A stretch of DNA of 64,000 nt from contig OZ024736.1 of NCBI GenBank assembly GCA_964016875.1, forward strand, positions 41,014,707 through 41,078,706, read 5' to 3'. Origin of the DNA: Fallopia convolvulus. Taxonomy: Eukaryota > Streptophyta > Magnoliopsida > Caryophyllales > Polygonaceae. Made by a program: the position numbers and the translations under genes. Below are positions 20,989 to 33,535 of this stretch, piece by piece. Numbering within the stretch: position 1 is the stretch's first letter; each line of letters begins with the position of its first letter. The notes under the pieces were generated by a model. That model saw only the letters and a list, made by a program, of their open reading frames with translations, did no database searches and was not told where the DNA came from.

Positions 20989-21634
20989 GAATGTTTAGAA
21001 AAATAACATTATTTCATTAGGATAAAATGTTTAAAAAGGTGTTGTGGATTTTTAAACCTAAAATTCTAGCACCGGCCCCTCCCTCATATCCCTTAGTCCT
21101 AAAAATGCTTATTTTTAAATTGAAAGATAAAATTGTAATTGTACACATTTAATGGATTTTTTTGACAGAATAATATCGTGAGTGGTGTTTGGGGCCCGTG
21201 TTTGGCTAACAAAGTGCTTTACGTGAGTGATTTACAGTAATATGGAAAAAAGAGAGTAATTTTTGGTAAATACCTCTATATTTTGTTTTCACATATATAT
21301 GTCAGTTTTTTTAAAGATCTACTAATTCCATAAACTTTTTCAACCAAAAAAAATTCCCTAAACTTTATTGTTTTATAATGATATAAGCAATTTTTTTTAA
21401 GTATCTTATTTATCATAATCGCTTATTTTTTTTTTTGCTTATTTTAAATTTTTTATGTGTTTATGCTCTCTTGTGTCGGTTTGTACGTCTGACTATCGTT
21501 TTGAAGATCAGACTACTTTGATAAACTTTGGTACGTCAAATACTTTCCCTCTCAAAAAATACATGATGATGGCCCTTCCCGACCTTAGTTGCTTGAGTCA
21601 AGTATTGGGTTGATCCACATAACATACTTACGAG

Positions 21635-22785
21635 TGATAGGCGTGAAATGGTCGTGCAAATCACGGCTATGCAAAAGAGTTCTAACAATCCTAAAGACTG
21701 TAGTCTTAGGGAAGTAAGGGTCGAATCCACAGGGAGGAGATTTATCTTTCTATGTAATTCTTTTGTCAATTAAAGTAAAAGAGGATTTTATGAATTAAAC
21801 TACTATCTAACATGCAAAACTAATTAAAGCAATTAAAGTTTGGGTTTTTATCAATTTAGGGAAAACACTTAGTCAACCAGAGATCCACATTCGTATGACA
21901 AGTTGATCATCGATTCACTCAATATCGCATGCATATGGGATTCCAATTCCTTTTCAAAGATAATTAATAGCACAACCAAATACTATCAATCCTAACTAAT
22001 TGAATAACCCTGAAACTATCAAGATTCAATTCAAAAGCAGCATGAAGAATAAGAATATAATCAGGATACAATTCTAGCATAAAACAACCAGCTTTTATAC
22101 TAGAATGCAATTTAACTCTCTTCTATAATAGACTAGCACAACCAAATACTAGTACAATGCAGTTTGCTACTATGAAATAGAGAAACTCAACTAGTAATTT
22201 CTCTAGATCTAGCAATTGAGATTTAATAACAACAACCCTAGAAATTGCTGAAATCAATCACAAAAACAATTCAAACAAGAGAGTAAAATAATTTCATGCA
22301 ATAGATAAAGAGTAGAAATCTCACAACTGAAAGTCAAAACGAAGCTTCAAACTGTCTGACTAAGCAAAAGGACTTAGTTCTCCATGAAAAGCTAAAAACT
22401 CTGAATAGAAAATATGATAATAGTGTCTGACTGAGAGATGCAACTCTCTAAAACCTAATATATCAAACTAGGTCTAAAAAGTCTATCCAAAAATACATAT
22501 ATCTCGGATTAAAGCTGACATAAGAAGAGCCAATAGAAATAAAACACGTGGCACCATAAGGAATCTCGCGTTGGCAGGGGCGGCGGGTGCCGCCGGTCTG
22601 GCTGCGGGTGCCGCCAGCAGCAAAGCGCTGATCTTTGTCTTCTCTTCAATCCAGCTCTAAAACTTCAATAATATGCATATTCGGGTCTTCTTCTTCCTAG
22701 CTATAGATAGCATATAAAACACCTAAAAATACCATAAAGTCATGCTAAAACTCCTCCTAAATACACAATATAATTGTGTATATCA
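21635..22785. mobile_element. Solo LTR (1151 bp)
   Basis: Termini TGATA...TATCA form a perfect 5-bp inverted repeat with TG...CA ends. Flanking 5-mers are ACGAG (21630-21634) and ACGGG (22786-22790), a target duplication with one mismatch. No internal domain or second LTR is present. An early segment reads GGGTCGAATCCACAGGGAGG, a block I associate with plant gypsy LTRs. The orientation cannot be fixed from the ends alone. Confidence 0.72.
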
Positions 22786-24242
22786 ACGGGTATGAGACCT
22801 TTCTTTCGATTAGCACTTGCACGTACCTCTCCTCCACTGCTGCTACAGAACAAAGTACAGAGCGCAAAACACCTGTCTTATTTGAAATTTTTTGGACATA
22901 GGCTCATAATAAATTTTATTTCTCAAAATAGGTTAGGTGTAAATTTTGTTCCAAAGATAGGGTGGTTCGTTTGCGCACTCCCAATTTTGTGTTGCACTCT
23001 CAGATATGAGCGGATTTCCGTCCCGCACAAAAAAATGGCACAAATATGGGCGAGTTTCAAACTCCCACAAGAAAATGGAGCAAATAGATGGACGGGTTTC
23101 AAACCTGCACAAAAAGAAATCTTATATTTATGGGCGGATTTAGGATCGGCCCAAAACCGAATTGCACATTCGAAAAACCGGAGTGGGCAAAATTCCGTCG
23201 AAAGATAGGCCGGCTTTGTTGGTTCGGTTGCTCTTTATTTATTTTATTAAAAAAAGTTTACTTAAAATCGCTTTATGGTGCAACGATGTTAATGTTTTTA
23301 ATTTAAAGAAATTCTTGTTTATCTTTTTTCGGTAGAATTTCGTTGTGTCTAGCAATAAGTCAGGAGCGACTTACCATATTTTTATTAAAAAAATTGGTAT
23401 CGAAATTGGTATTGTAGTGTGTTTAGAAGATGTCATATTGTGCATGTGAAGAAATTATATGTGTAATATAAAAAAATCCAAATAATTCTATCTCTAATAT
23501 TATGTAACTAGTTAAAGTTCGTAATATTTACGAGATGATTTTACTAAAAAAATATACGATATTGTGATATTAATATAAAATATAAAATACATGTATATAT
23601 CGTAATAAAATTATATAATTTATAAAAAAAATTAGATCATGCTTCATAAATAACTTAAAACACATTTATATATTTTTTCATTATGTGTTCATATCTTGCC
23701 CCAAATTTGATTTAAAATTATTAAAATACTAATTTTATTTAAATTGAATATTTTTAAATAATTGTTCATTCTTTGTTGAGATACTGATATGTATACATTT
23801 TTCGCTTTTTATAAAAGATAATAATTAAAGGAGGTGTCTTTGTATAATATAATTTATTAAAAATATTTTAAATTTAATTTATTAAGATTATGTAGTAGAG
23901 TTTTTATCTTTACTTTGTAATGAATAGGATAATGTTTATGATATGAAAAACATTAATATAAAGATTGAATATGTTGTCTATTTTATAAAATCTATTGGAT
24001 GCATATATAGAAAGAACAATATAAGTTACAATAATATTTATTAAAAAATTTTACTTTAATTTCTTCAAAAAGATTTGACATTAATTTAATTTATTAGGTA
24101 ATTTTACGTGACGTAGTTTTTTCATTAGACATAATTTCTATTTTATGATATATTTGGATAGATATAAATTTCAACTAAAATGTAGTGTACAATTATGTAG
24201 GCTTAATGCAAAAACACGTAACATAGATTAAGTAATAGTATT
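22786..24242. other. Gene-free segment with small imperfect tandem repeat
   Basis: Around 22990-23130 there are about three imperfect ~50-bp repeats built on GGGCG(A)GTTTCAAAC...CACAA(A)AAAATGG. The rest, especially 23340-24240, is extremely AT-rich and featureless. The open frame at 22774-23208 spans the solo-LTR edge and has no recognisable domain. Confidence 0.5.
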
Positions 24243-24258
24243 AATGTGGAAATACTTA

Positions 24259-25908
24259 TCAAATTAATAGAACTTTTTTGTGGAACAAGGATAGTAACCA
24301 CAAACCCCTTATTGGTTAGGAAAACATTTGTAAACCAAAGACGTATGGTGGGCTTGGAATTAGGAAAACTGACCATGTAAATAGAGCTATGTAAATGAAA
24401 CTGTTATGGAAATTGTTGGCAGAACCAGAGAATACCTGGGTTAAACTAATGAATGAAAAATACTTAAAAGGTGCATCAATCATATCGTATAAAACACAAA
24501 CAAATACCTCTTGGCAATGGACAAAATTGATGAATCTTCGGGAAGAATTTAATAAAGGACTAATCTGGCAGGTGGGAGATGGAAGAACTATTAAATTCTA
24601 GACAGATAGATGGCTATTTCCAGATACACTTGATAAATTTGCATTGCATAATGAATCGGTAAATGACTCAACATTTGTTGAAGAATTTATAACAAATGAT
24701 AGGGAGTGGCGTGTAGATATCCTACGGCGCATCCTCCCGGAAGAAGTAGTTAACAAAATCAATGAATGTCCAATTCCGGAAAATTGGATTCGCGATCGAC
24801 TCTATTGGACCCCTAGTAAAAATGGTTGGTTCTCAACTTCCTCCTCCATAGAACTCATTACGAGGATTCATCATCTAACCGCACACCCTAATAATGGGAT
24901 ATGGAAACTCGACATATACCCCAAAGTCAAGAACGTCTTATGGAAAATTGTTCATAACGAATTACCTACAAAAGCAAGACTATTATAGAAATGTGTAGCC
25001 ACCCCTCTAGGATGCCTAATGTGTAATTGTAACCATGAAGATACGGAACATTTAATAATAGATTGCCCACACACGAAAAAATTAACAAGGAAAATTAACT
25101 TAAAGACGGAAAATGTCATCTGAAACTACAACATAGGGAATAATCGGCCAATGAGATCATTAATGAGTTATACTAAGGATTGGGAAATACTGAGTTTGTG
25201 GAACTAGCTGTGTGTGTTGCCGGTGTATTTGGCATCAAGGAAATAAATTAGTTTTTCAACAAACCCCTAATGACTTTATTCTAAATCTAGACCAATATAC
25301 AAGAAGTCAAATAACACAATGGGAAAGATCAAAAAAGTGGGTAGAAGATGAAGAAATAGAACACCGTGTACAAAACAGACAAAAGAGAAAGAAGCGAATA
25401 AATGGATAGAACCACCTCACCATATATATAAAATGAAATTTGATTGATCCAAGATCAACTCAAATCAGGCAATTGCAAGCTTTATCATTCAAGATCATAA
25501 TCTGCAAGTCATTGGAATAGGTACCAAGAAGATATGATCAATTTCTATACGTATAGCGGAGACTATGACACTTCGAGAAGGAATTAAGGAAGCAATAAGA
25601 CTAAGAATTACAAAAGTTGAAAGTGAAGGAGATAATCTAATAGTTGTTAATACAGTTAATAATGTCGGAAAATGCCCTTGGGAAATTGAAATACTAATAT
25701 CAGATATTATGGTTTCCTCACAACAATTTACCTCTGTTTCAGTTCGACATGTGGGTAGGATATGCAATGTTGTGGCCAATAAAATCTCCAAGCCGGGCCA
25801 CAACATCCCTACCGACATCTTTATGGATAATACAGAACTCCAGGTTCTCATTCGATGTTCTAGGACGTCCTCCATATAGGGTCTCATAATCATTACCTTA
25901 TCAAAAAA
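24259..25908 (+). mobile_element. 5'-truncated L1-type LINE (zf-RVT and RNase H), decayed
   Basis: It is flanked by the direct repeat AATGTGGAAATACTTA (24243-24258 and 25909-25924) and ends in an A-run. It encodes only the C-terminal part of the LINE ORF2. A segment leading to WNKD and a GGLGIRK-type block comes first, then the reverse-transcriptase zinc-binding domain (24395-24988: WQVGDGRTIKF, TDRW, WKLDIYPKVKNVLWKI), then a Cys/His region near 25010-25080, then an RNase H-like domain (25565-25879: EGIKEAI, ESEGDN, RHVGRICNVVANK). An in-frame stop at 24599-24601 replaces the expected Trp before TDRW, and another stop is at 24986-24988. Part of the middle lies in a different frame. It is not active. 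Confidence 0.88.
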
Positions 25909-25924
25909 AATGTGGAAATACTTA

Positions 25925-26268
25925 GATTTAGTAAATAGGATGGTAGTATAATAATTTTTTAAATTAAAAAACCAAAGTCGCTTCTTGCAATAGCGATTTT
26001 GGTGGATTGTTTTTAATAATGATTTGCAGAAAGTAGTCGCTGTCTGGGGCAACGACTTTGGTTCTGAAAGTCGCAGTCCCCGTTCAGCGAGTTCCTTCCG
26101 AACCAAGCCCACCAGCCTATGTCCGGAATTTTTTTTCAAACGCGCCTATACATGCAATTTAAGATGAAAGTGTCCATTCACACCGTCGCCGCTATTCTCT
26201 CTCAGTGAAGCCCTAAGGGAACACTTCCGGCTGCTGCACCAGCCAACGGCGATTTTCAGCAGTTGACA
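25925..26268. promoter_or_regulatory. Upstream region of BMS1
   Basis: The reverse complement at 26106-26111 reads TGGGCT, a site II-type element (TGGGCY) common in promoters of plant ribosome-biogenesis and growth genes. It is a single 6-mer, so weak evidence. The transcript probably begins within 26150-26220. Confidence 0.35.
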
Positions 26269-29200
26269 ATGGAAGATCAGCCTCATAAACTCCATCGTAC
26301 TAGCCTAGCGGGTTCCTCCGCAAGGAAGAAGAAGGGGAAGAAGGGAAAGACCAAGGGCGAGGGTTCAGAAAAACCCAACCAAAACCCCAAGGTTTATTTA
26401 ATTGTAAATGTAAAATTTTCAGTTTCTGACATGTCAACCGACCGAATAGCTCTTACTTCGTTCTCGAGGGAATTTAGAATTGAACTTTGTGGATTGGAAC
26501 TTGATGTCAGGCATTTGCCTTCCGCTCGAATGTGAAAGCCAAGAGGTTGCAGTCGCGTACAGTGGAGAAAGAGCAGCGCAGGCTGCATATCCCTACCGTT
26601 GATAGATCAACAGGCGAAGATCCTCCCTTTGTTGTTGTAGTTCATGGGCCGCCTAAGGTAATTTTTTCTCTGAAGACCCTCCTTTTAATAGTACTATTGA
26701 GGACAATTCGGTGAGTGAGGTGCCAGTGACTTCAATCTGATTACAGCTCTCGAGTTATAGTCAATGTGAGCATTGAGAGCGGTGAAGCCTGTATTCCGGT
26801 GACACTGATGAATGATGATGTATTTTTCTCTTCTTTTCTATGATGTACTTTATTGCAGGTTGGAAAATCCCTCGTTATTAAGTGTCTTGTGAAGTATTAT
26901 ACCAAGCATAACCTACCAGAGGTTCGAGGTCCAATCACTATTGTATCGGGTTTGTATTTTTTTTATCACCCTGACCAGTGCATTTGTGATTATTTCTTTC
27001 ACTTCTCTTTATTTGTATTGATGGTAGCTATGTATCGTGTTATAAGGGTTCCTTACTGCCCCTATTCGTGTTTGGATGATATATTATATTACTGAATCAA
27101 TTCTATCTATTACAGGTAAGAAAAGGCGACTCCAATTCATCGAGTGTCCAAATGACATTAATGGCATGATTGATTGTGCAAAAATTGCTGATTTGGCATT
27201 ACTTCTGATAGATGGAAGCTATGGGTTTGAAATGGTAAGACACAGTTTTGTTTCTGTTTAGTTTAGTTTTGCTCTCAAGTCATAATGAATGTATACTTCC
27301 TTCACTAAGTATTGATAGGATGATTAGTAATAATAGTTTCAATTTCTGTTACTTTTCTGATGTAGTTGGTTAAGTAGAACTAAATATTCTCAGCCTAACT
27401 TTTCTTTTTTAGCATAATCAATGCTATCCTTTTCTCTCAATCTCTCATTTTATTCAAAATTTGTTCAAATGTTATGTTCTTTCAATTTGTCCTCAAGAAT
27501 CTGATTATGTGAGTAACAGACTAACAGTTAAGTAGTCATTCTTCATGTGAAGGATGCTACGGTTTGACCAAATGTTGAATAATGCATCAATGATATTTCT
27601 TTCTCTTCTTTGAATGAAAAAAAAACACTTAAGCTAATGGAGTTGGGTCTTTTACTTGCAGGAAACATTTGAGTTCCTAAATATTATGCAAGTTCATGGA
27701 TTCCCTAAGGTAATGGGAGTTCTTACACATCTTGATAAGTTCAGTGATGCATCAAAACTGAGAAAAACAAAAAAGCGCCTTAAGCATCGTTTCTGGACTG
27801 AAATATATGATGGGGCAAAGTTGTTCTATTTATCTGGTCTTATTCATGGAAAGTAAGTGATAGCCTCCCTTGTATATTTTGGTCCTTTTTAATGTTTGAA
27901 CTTAAATGTCTTCAGTTTTGTCCACTGCAGAAAAAGGAATATTACTGATTTGAGTAATGCTGGTGTTAATAAATAGGTACCCAAAACGTGAAGTTCATAA
28001 TCTTGCAAGATTTATTTCTGTTACAAAGTTCAATCCTTTGTCTTGGCGATCAAATCACCCTTATGCAGTAGCAGATCGTGTTGAAGATGTGACTCCACCA
28101 GAAAGGATTCAAGAGGATGAAAAATGTGACCGAAATGTCACAATTTATGGATATTTGCGAGGGTGTAATTTAAAAAAAGGAACTAAGGTTTGTAATTACT
28201 TTGAAGATAATTTGTTCTTGGTGAATTTCTAGAATAATATAGAATAGAGGCGAGAACAGTGACTTTGGACCTAATCACTGTTATCTCTTGCAATGAAAGA
28301 CAAGTTTATGATATTTTGGATTTTCAGTGCTAGTGTTTGAAAAAAAGCATAACTACCAAGGTTGGGGATGGATGTATGGTTACTTGTGGATTTTGGGCCT
28401 TGGCTGGGATTGACCTTGGAATATACCTTTTGCTATAAGAGTCTCTTCATGTTGGCAGTTAAATAAATAAATGGGAAGCCGACTCTAAGGAAGGTCCTGT
28501 ATACTAAGCATTAACCATTAGCCTAGGCGGTTCATTATTTTTTTGCTGCAATTCAACTCCTTTTGTCATTCACATTTAGTGTAATACCAAAATGGCTTGA
28601 CAATGTCAGTCACACTGGGCTCCATATATTTTTAAAATTTTAAAAGTTTGTCCACCTTTCTTGAGCGTGGGAGAAATTTGATTTTTTTCTCTGGTGCACA
28701 TACTAATTCCTATAAGTCAATCTAGGTTTTGGTATGATATTAACCATTTTATTCTTCTTGCTCCTCAGTTTTCGAAATCTTTGATTTTTTTTTTTTTTTG
28801 CTCTTTGCCAGGTTCATATTGCAGGTGTAGGGGATTTCAGTCTTGCTAGAATTTCGTCCTTGGCTGATCCTTGCCCTCTACCTTCTGCAGCCAAAAAGAA
28901 GGGATTGCGTGACAAAGAGAGACTGTTTTATGCTCCTATGTCCGGTCTTGGGGATCTTCTGTATGACAAAGATGCTGTTTATATAAACATAAATGACCAC
29001 CTGGTTCAGTACTCCAAAACTGACGATGAAAATGGAGCTGGAAAAGGTATATTAGAATCATTTGTCTAATACATTTGGTAAATTGCAGATATTCTATTCA
29101 TTCAATGCCAGTTTTGATTTTTTTTTTGAGCATTTGTTTATATGTTTGATTTCTTTTTCATTTTTTTTTGTAAACAGGAAAGAAACATGACATTGGTGAG

Positions 29201-32200
29201 TCCTTGGTTTATTCACTTCAGAAAACAAAATACTCTCTTGACGAAAGTTTAGGGAAGAGCGACATTGCAATGTTTAGTGGGAAGTCTGATATATCATCAA
29301 ATGGCAAGGGTTCTAATGGCAAGGGTTCTGCTGAGCAGATTCCTGGAGTGGAATTTGTTGATCCAGATGATTCTGAATCTGATGAAGAATATGAGAATGG
29401 AGATTTTAACAATCCAGAATCATCCAAGAAAGAGGTGATCATCGAAGGAAGTGGCATTGATGGGGAAAAACAAGATGCAAGGAGTAATTACTCTGAAGTT
29501 GCCGAATTCTCTGATGGTAGGACCAGGAGAGGAGCAAGATTTCTTAATGATGATGAAAACGTAAGATTTAGGAAATTTATCACCACCAAGAAGCTTTATA
29601 AGCATTTGTATTTTTTAGGCCTCACCTCTATAGTTCTTTTTGTTCTCATTTACTACTTAATCATTGTATAAAGTTTCTGGTTCCTTGTAGCTGCTTACTC
29701 AATTCAAGGATAATGGTTGAAGTAAACAAAGCCTAACCAGCTGCTTACCTGTGGCCTTTGTACAGGGATTGGATGAAGATGAGGAGGATAATGATGAATC
29801 AACTTCTAATGAAAGTGATGATGATATAAGTGATGCAGGTTCAGAGTCTTCTGATGGTGATGAATCGGAAGACAATATGCAAGGTAAGTTCAAAATAGAT
29901 GCCAAATGGTGTAACCATAGGTTAACCTGAAAGATGTGCTTGCTGTCATAGAAGTGATCTAAAAGGGAAGCCACTGTAGACTATGGTAAATGATTGGGTC
30001 TAATTATTATAGGGGTAAAAAGTTCATTTCTGGATCATTTAAGCCTTGGGTTCAACCATTGTGGAGAAAGGTGTGAAATTAGCTTGTATCTATGTATGCT
30101 TATGCAAGTGAGATTCATGGTGATTTAATTTAACTCATGTAAGCTGAAAATTATACTTGATGAACATCTAGCACACATTTTCACTAAAAGTATGGGTCAC
30201 AAAATTTTCTAGTCTTGCTCACATTTTCTATTTTTTTATTGTATTTTTATTGGCTTCTGTGTGTTTGTTGTCATATGCATCTCTTTGATACTTCTTTATG
30301 TGAATATGACAGTGGATGGGGATTTGGGAAATGCTGCAAAATGGAAAGAATCCTTGTCGGAAAGAATTGCGGCGAGACCAACCACTAATCTAACACAATT
30401 AGTTTATGGGCAATCTGAATTGTCTGAAGCACAAGAAATTAGTGATGAAGAAGGGAGCGAGAATGAAGAATTTTTCAAACCGAAAGGGGAGGGCCAAAAG
30501 GTTTGTTCTAATTGACTAATTCATTTAGATAGCAATGTACTGTGTGCTTTCTTATATTTTGTGTCATTGAAATCGCGTGGCTCTATTTATTCATGCTTTT
30601 TTCCCCCTTTTGCTGACTAGGCTAGTCATTTTTTTTTCTGGCAGAAATCAGTAGAAAGTGTAGATGCTGGAAATTTTAATATAGATGACTATTCTAAATT
30701 CACAAATGCTTCAAGTTTGAGGGACTGGAGCAGTGAAGAAATGATTAAGACTGTTCGTGACCGTTTTGTCACTGGAGATCCAACAAAGGCTGCTCGGAGA
30801 AATAAAGCCTTTGAGGCGGATAGTGATGACAATGATGATGCTTATGATGAATTTGAAGATTTGGAGACAGGTGAGAAGTTTGGTGGAGCGCCTATCGTGT
30901 CAAAGAATGACGTGTCAAGCAAGGATGACACTTTAGCTTCTGAGGAAAGGAGGCTTAAAAAGCTTGCTCTACGTGCAAAATTTGATTCACAATATCCTTT
31001 TTGATGTTTATCTAGTTTCTTATGGGGCAATTCTTTAATGAAGTCTATTTACTTACGTATGGCTGCATATTTCTTCAAGAGTACTGAGGGGTTAAAAAAT
31101 CTGTTGGGTCAACACACGATGGGGGTATGACTAATTTTAGCTTGATGTTTTATTCCCTTTGAGTAGATGCTTTGATCCTTCTCCATTTTTATGCGTTTCT
31201 TCAGTTAATTCTGCCTTTGCAAAGTTATATAGACATACAATTAAGCATATGTGTTCCTTAATGCTATCACGTATAATGGATCTGAATTACCTGAAGATGA
31301 AGAGGATGAAGGAAGTGGCCAAGCTTCCCACCGGGATAAGGAAAATGAAAGTGAATTTTATGATAAGGTGATTTTTTTCTTCTGTTTTTTAATTCAAATT
31401 TATAATTTTGTATTGATTATATTATATGGAACTGAATTTTATATTGTTTATTTTAACAGTTGAAAGAAGAAGTTGAAATTCGGAGACAAAGGAATTTAGC
31501 TGAACTCAATGGTTTGGATGAAGCAAGTCGAATTGAAATAGAGGGATTTCGGACTGGAATGTATCTAAGATTGGAAGTGCATGCCGTGCCCTTTGAGATG
31601 GTGGAATATTTTGACCCTTGTCATCCTGTATTGGTGGGGGGAGTTGGTCTTGGTGAGGAAAATGTTGGATACATGCAGGTACACCAATTCTTCCATGTTT
31701 CCTGTTCTACCTGTTTGGATAATTTAATTTCTACAATCTTATAGTTATTGGAAATTTGTACTGGATAATGATTTGGCCTTTCTATTCCTACAGGTCAGGA
31801 TAAAGAGACATAGATGGCACAAGAAAGTTTTGAAGACTCGGGATCCAATTGTCGTGTCTATGGGATGGAGGCGTTACCAGACAACACCGGTTTATGCCAT
31901 TGAAGATCAAAATGGACGATACCGTATGCTTAAGTACACACCTGAACACATGCATTGCCTTGCTATGTTTTGGGGACCTCTTGCTCCACCAAACACTGGT
32001 GTCGTTGCTGTTCAGACACTTTCCAACAGTCAGGTCTGTGTAGCATAATTATGCCACCCTCACTTTACTTGCTCCTAACACACCTTATGTAGAAAGTTTA
32101 TAGGATTAAAGATCTTGAATTTAATCAAATTTGCTTGTTTTTTTTTTTTGCTTTTTGCTTGACATCTTTCTATTTTACGTATCTGTTATAACAATTTTCT

Positions 32201-33535
32201 TCGTCTTGGCTAGTATGATGTTTGTATTGATTTTTCTATAGATTGAGCCATCTTGTGGTTTTGCCAAAATGGTCTTGATTAATATCAGAAAATATTTAGC
32301 TGATGATGGCTATATGTTTCTACTACTCACAATACACACTCTTTCATTCTAATATGGCCACTTTGATTTTCTCAGTCATCCTTTAGAATCACAGCAACTG
32401 CAGTTGTGCTAGAGTTCAACCATGCCACTCGAATAATGAAGAAGATCAAACTTGTGGGCTATCCTTGTAAGGTTTTCAAGAAGACTGCCCTCATCAAGGA
32501 TATGTTTACATCAGATCTTGAAGTAGCCAAGTTTGAAGGTGCAGTTCTTTCTACTGTTAGTGGTATCCGAGGACAGGTGAAGAAGGTAAGATGAGATGAA
32601 ATGGGGTTTTTAGTAGTTGAAAAGATTCTAGAGGTTTCTAGTGTATCCTAACTTTGAGAGGGATGAATTATTGTAGGCTGCTAAAGAACATTTAGGCAAT
32701 CAAATTAAAGGAGGATTCATTCCCAAGGAAGGAATCGCAAGATGTACATTTGAGGATAAGATTCTGATGAGTGATATTGTCTTCTTGCGTGCATGGACAC
32801 AAGTGGAAATTCCTTGCTTTTTCAATCCACTTACTACATCATTGCAACCTCGTGACCAAGCTTGGCAAGGAATGAAAACCGTTTCAGAACTGAGGAAGTT
32901 GCTCAATCTTCCTATCCCTGTGAACAAGGATTCCGAATACCCGGTAAGTTACAAAGTTCATCCATATCTTATGTTCTTGTGGACTTTTCAAGTGCTTTTC
33001 CCCCCTAATTTTCTCTGATGCTATTTCTAATGCTCTATATTGTCAAAGCAGAAAGGTGGAATTGAAAGGAAACCTAAGAAGTTTAACCCTCTTGTGATTC
33101 CGAAGTCATTGCAAGAGGCCCTCCCTTTTGCATCCAAGCCTAAGAATCCACCGAGTCAAAGACGGGGTCTTCTAGAAACTAGAAGGGCTGTTGTCCTTGA
33201 ACCCCATGAGAAGAAAAGCCGTGCACTCGTCCAACAGCTTCAGCAGATCAAATCAGCCAAGGTAAGAAGAAACAGAATCTCATTTCACACTAGACAGGAC
33301 TCTGCCTTTTCCTCCTATGACATTCATTGATTTCCAACCTAGTTTTCTCATGTTTCTTGTTTCACCGTGTCATGTGCAGTTAAAGAAACAAAGTCTTAAG
33401 GATGAGGAGAAGAGGAAATCTTACGAGGCGAAGAAGGCCAAAGATGATGCGATATCAAAGAAACGCCAAAGAGAGGAACGCAGAGATAGGTACAGGGAGC
33501 AGGAAAAAGTGAAAAAGAAAAGCAAAAAGTATTGA
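26269..33535 (+). CDS. BMS1: Ribosome biogenesis GTPase BMS1 homologue (18 exons)
   Basis: BMS1 is a nucleolar GTPase of the small-subunit processome that, with Rcl1, is needed for early 18S rRNA processing and 40S assembly. Exon starts-ends: 26269-26391, 26511-26657, 26859-26949, 27116-27234, 27662-27852, 27977-28187, 28812-29046, 29178-29560, 29766-29883, 30313-30500, 30645-30991, 31271-31367, 31460-31678, 31794-32033, 32376-32585, 32677-32943, 33052-33261, 33380-33535. The total is 3552 nt, 1183 residues, typical for the family, with no internal stop. Residues 18-30 are Lys-rich. The P-loop GPPKVGKS is at 87-94 and the THLD guanine-specificity motif at 182-185. An AARP2CN-type domain follows near 290-372, an acidic region at 373-600, the RIBIOP_C (DUF663) domain at about 751-1062, and a Lys/Arg-rich coiled tail at the end. 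Intron 11 is AT-AC. I chose the ATG at 26269 as the first in frame. Confidence 0.97.
30992..31270 (+). other. AT-AC (U12-type) intron 11 of BMS1
   Basis: The intron begins ATATCCTTTTT directly after exon 11 and ends ATCAC before GTATAATGG. ATATCCTTT is the exact 5' splice site consensus of the AT-AC class of minor-spliceosome introns. A branch-site match TTCCTTAAT lies about 10 nt before the 3' end, the usual short U12 spacing. Only this splice joins the frame, completing a Gln codon and giving Q-Y-N-G-S. No GT-AG pair nearby keeps the frame and the conserved sequence. Confidence 0.9.

Noticed and set aside
22774..23208. 144-codon open frame
   Set aside because: It begins in a solo LTR end and runs through a small tandem repeat with no recognisable domain.
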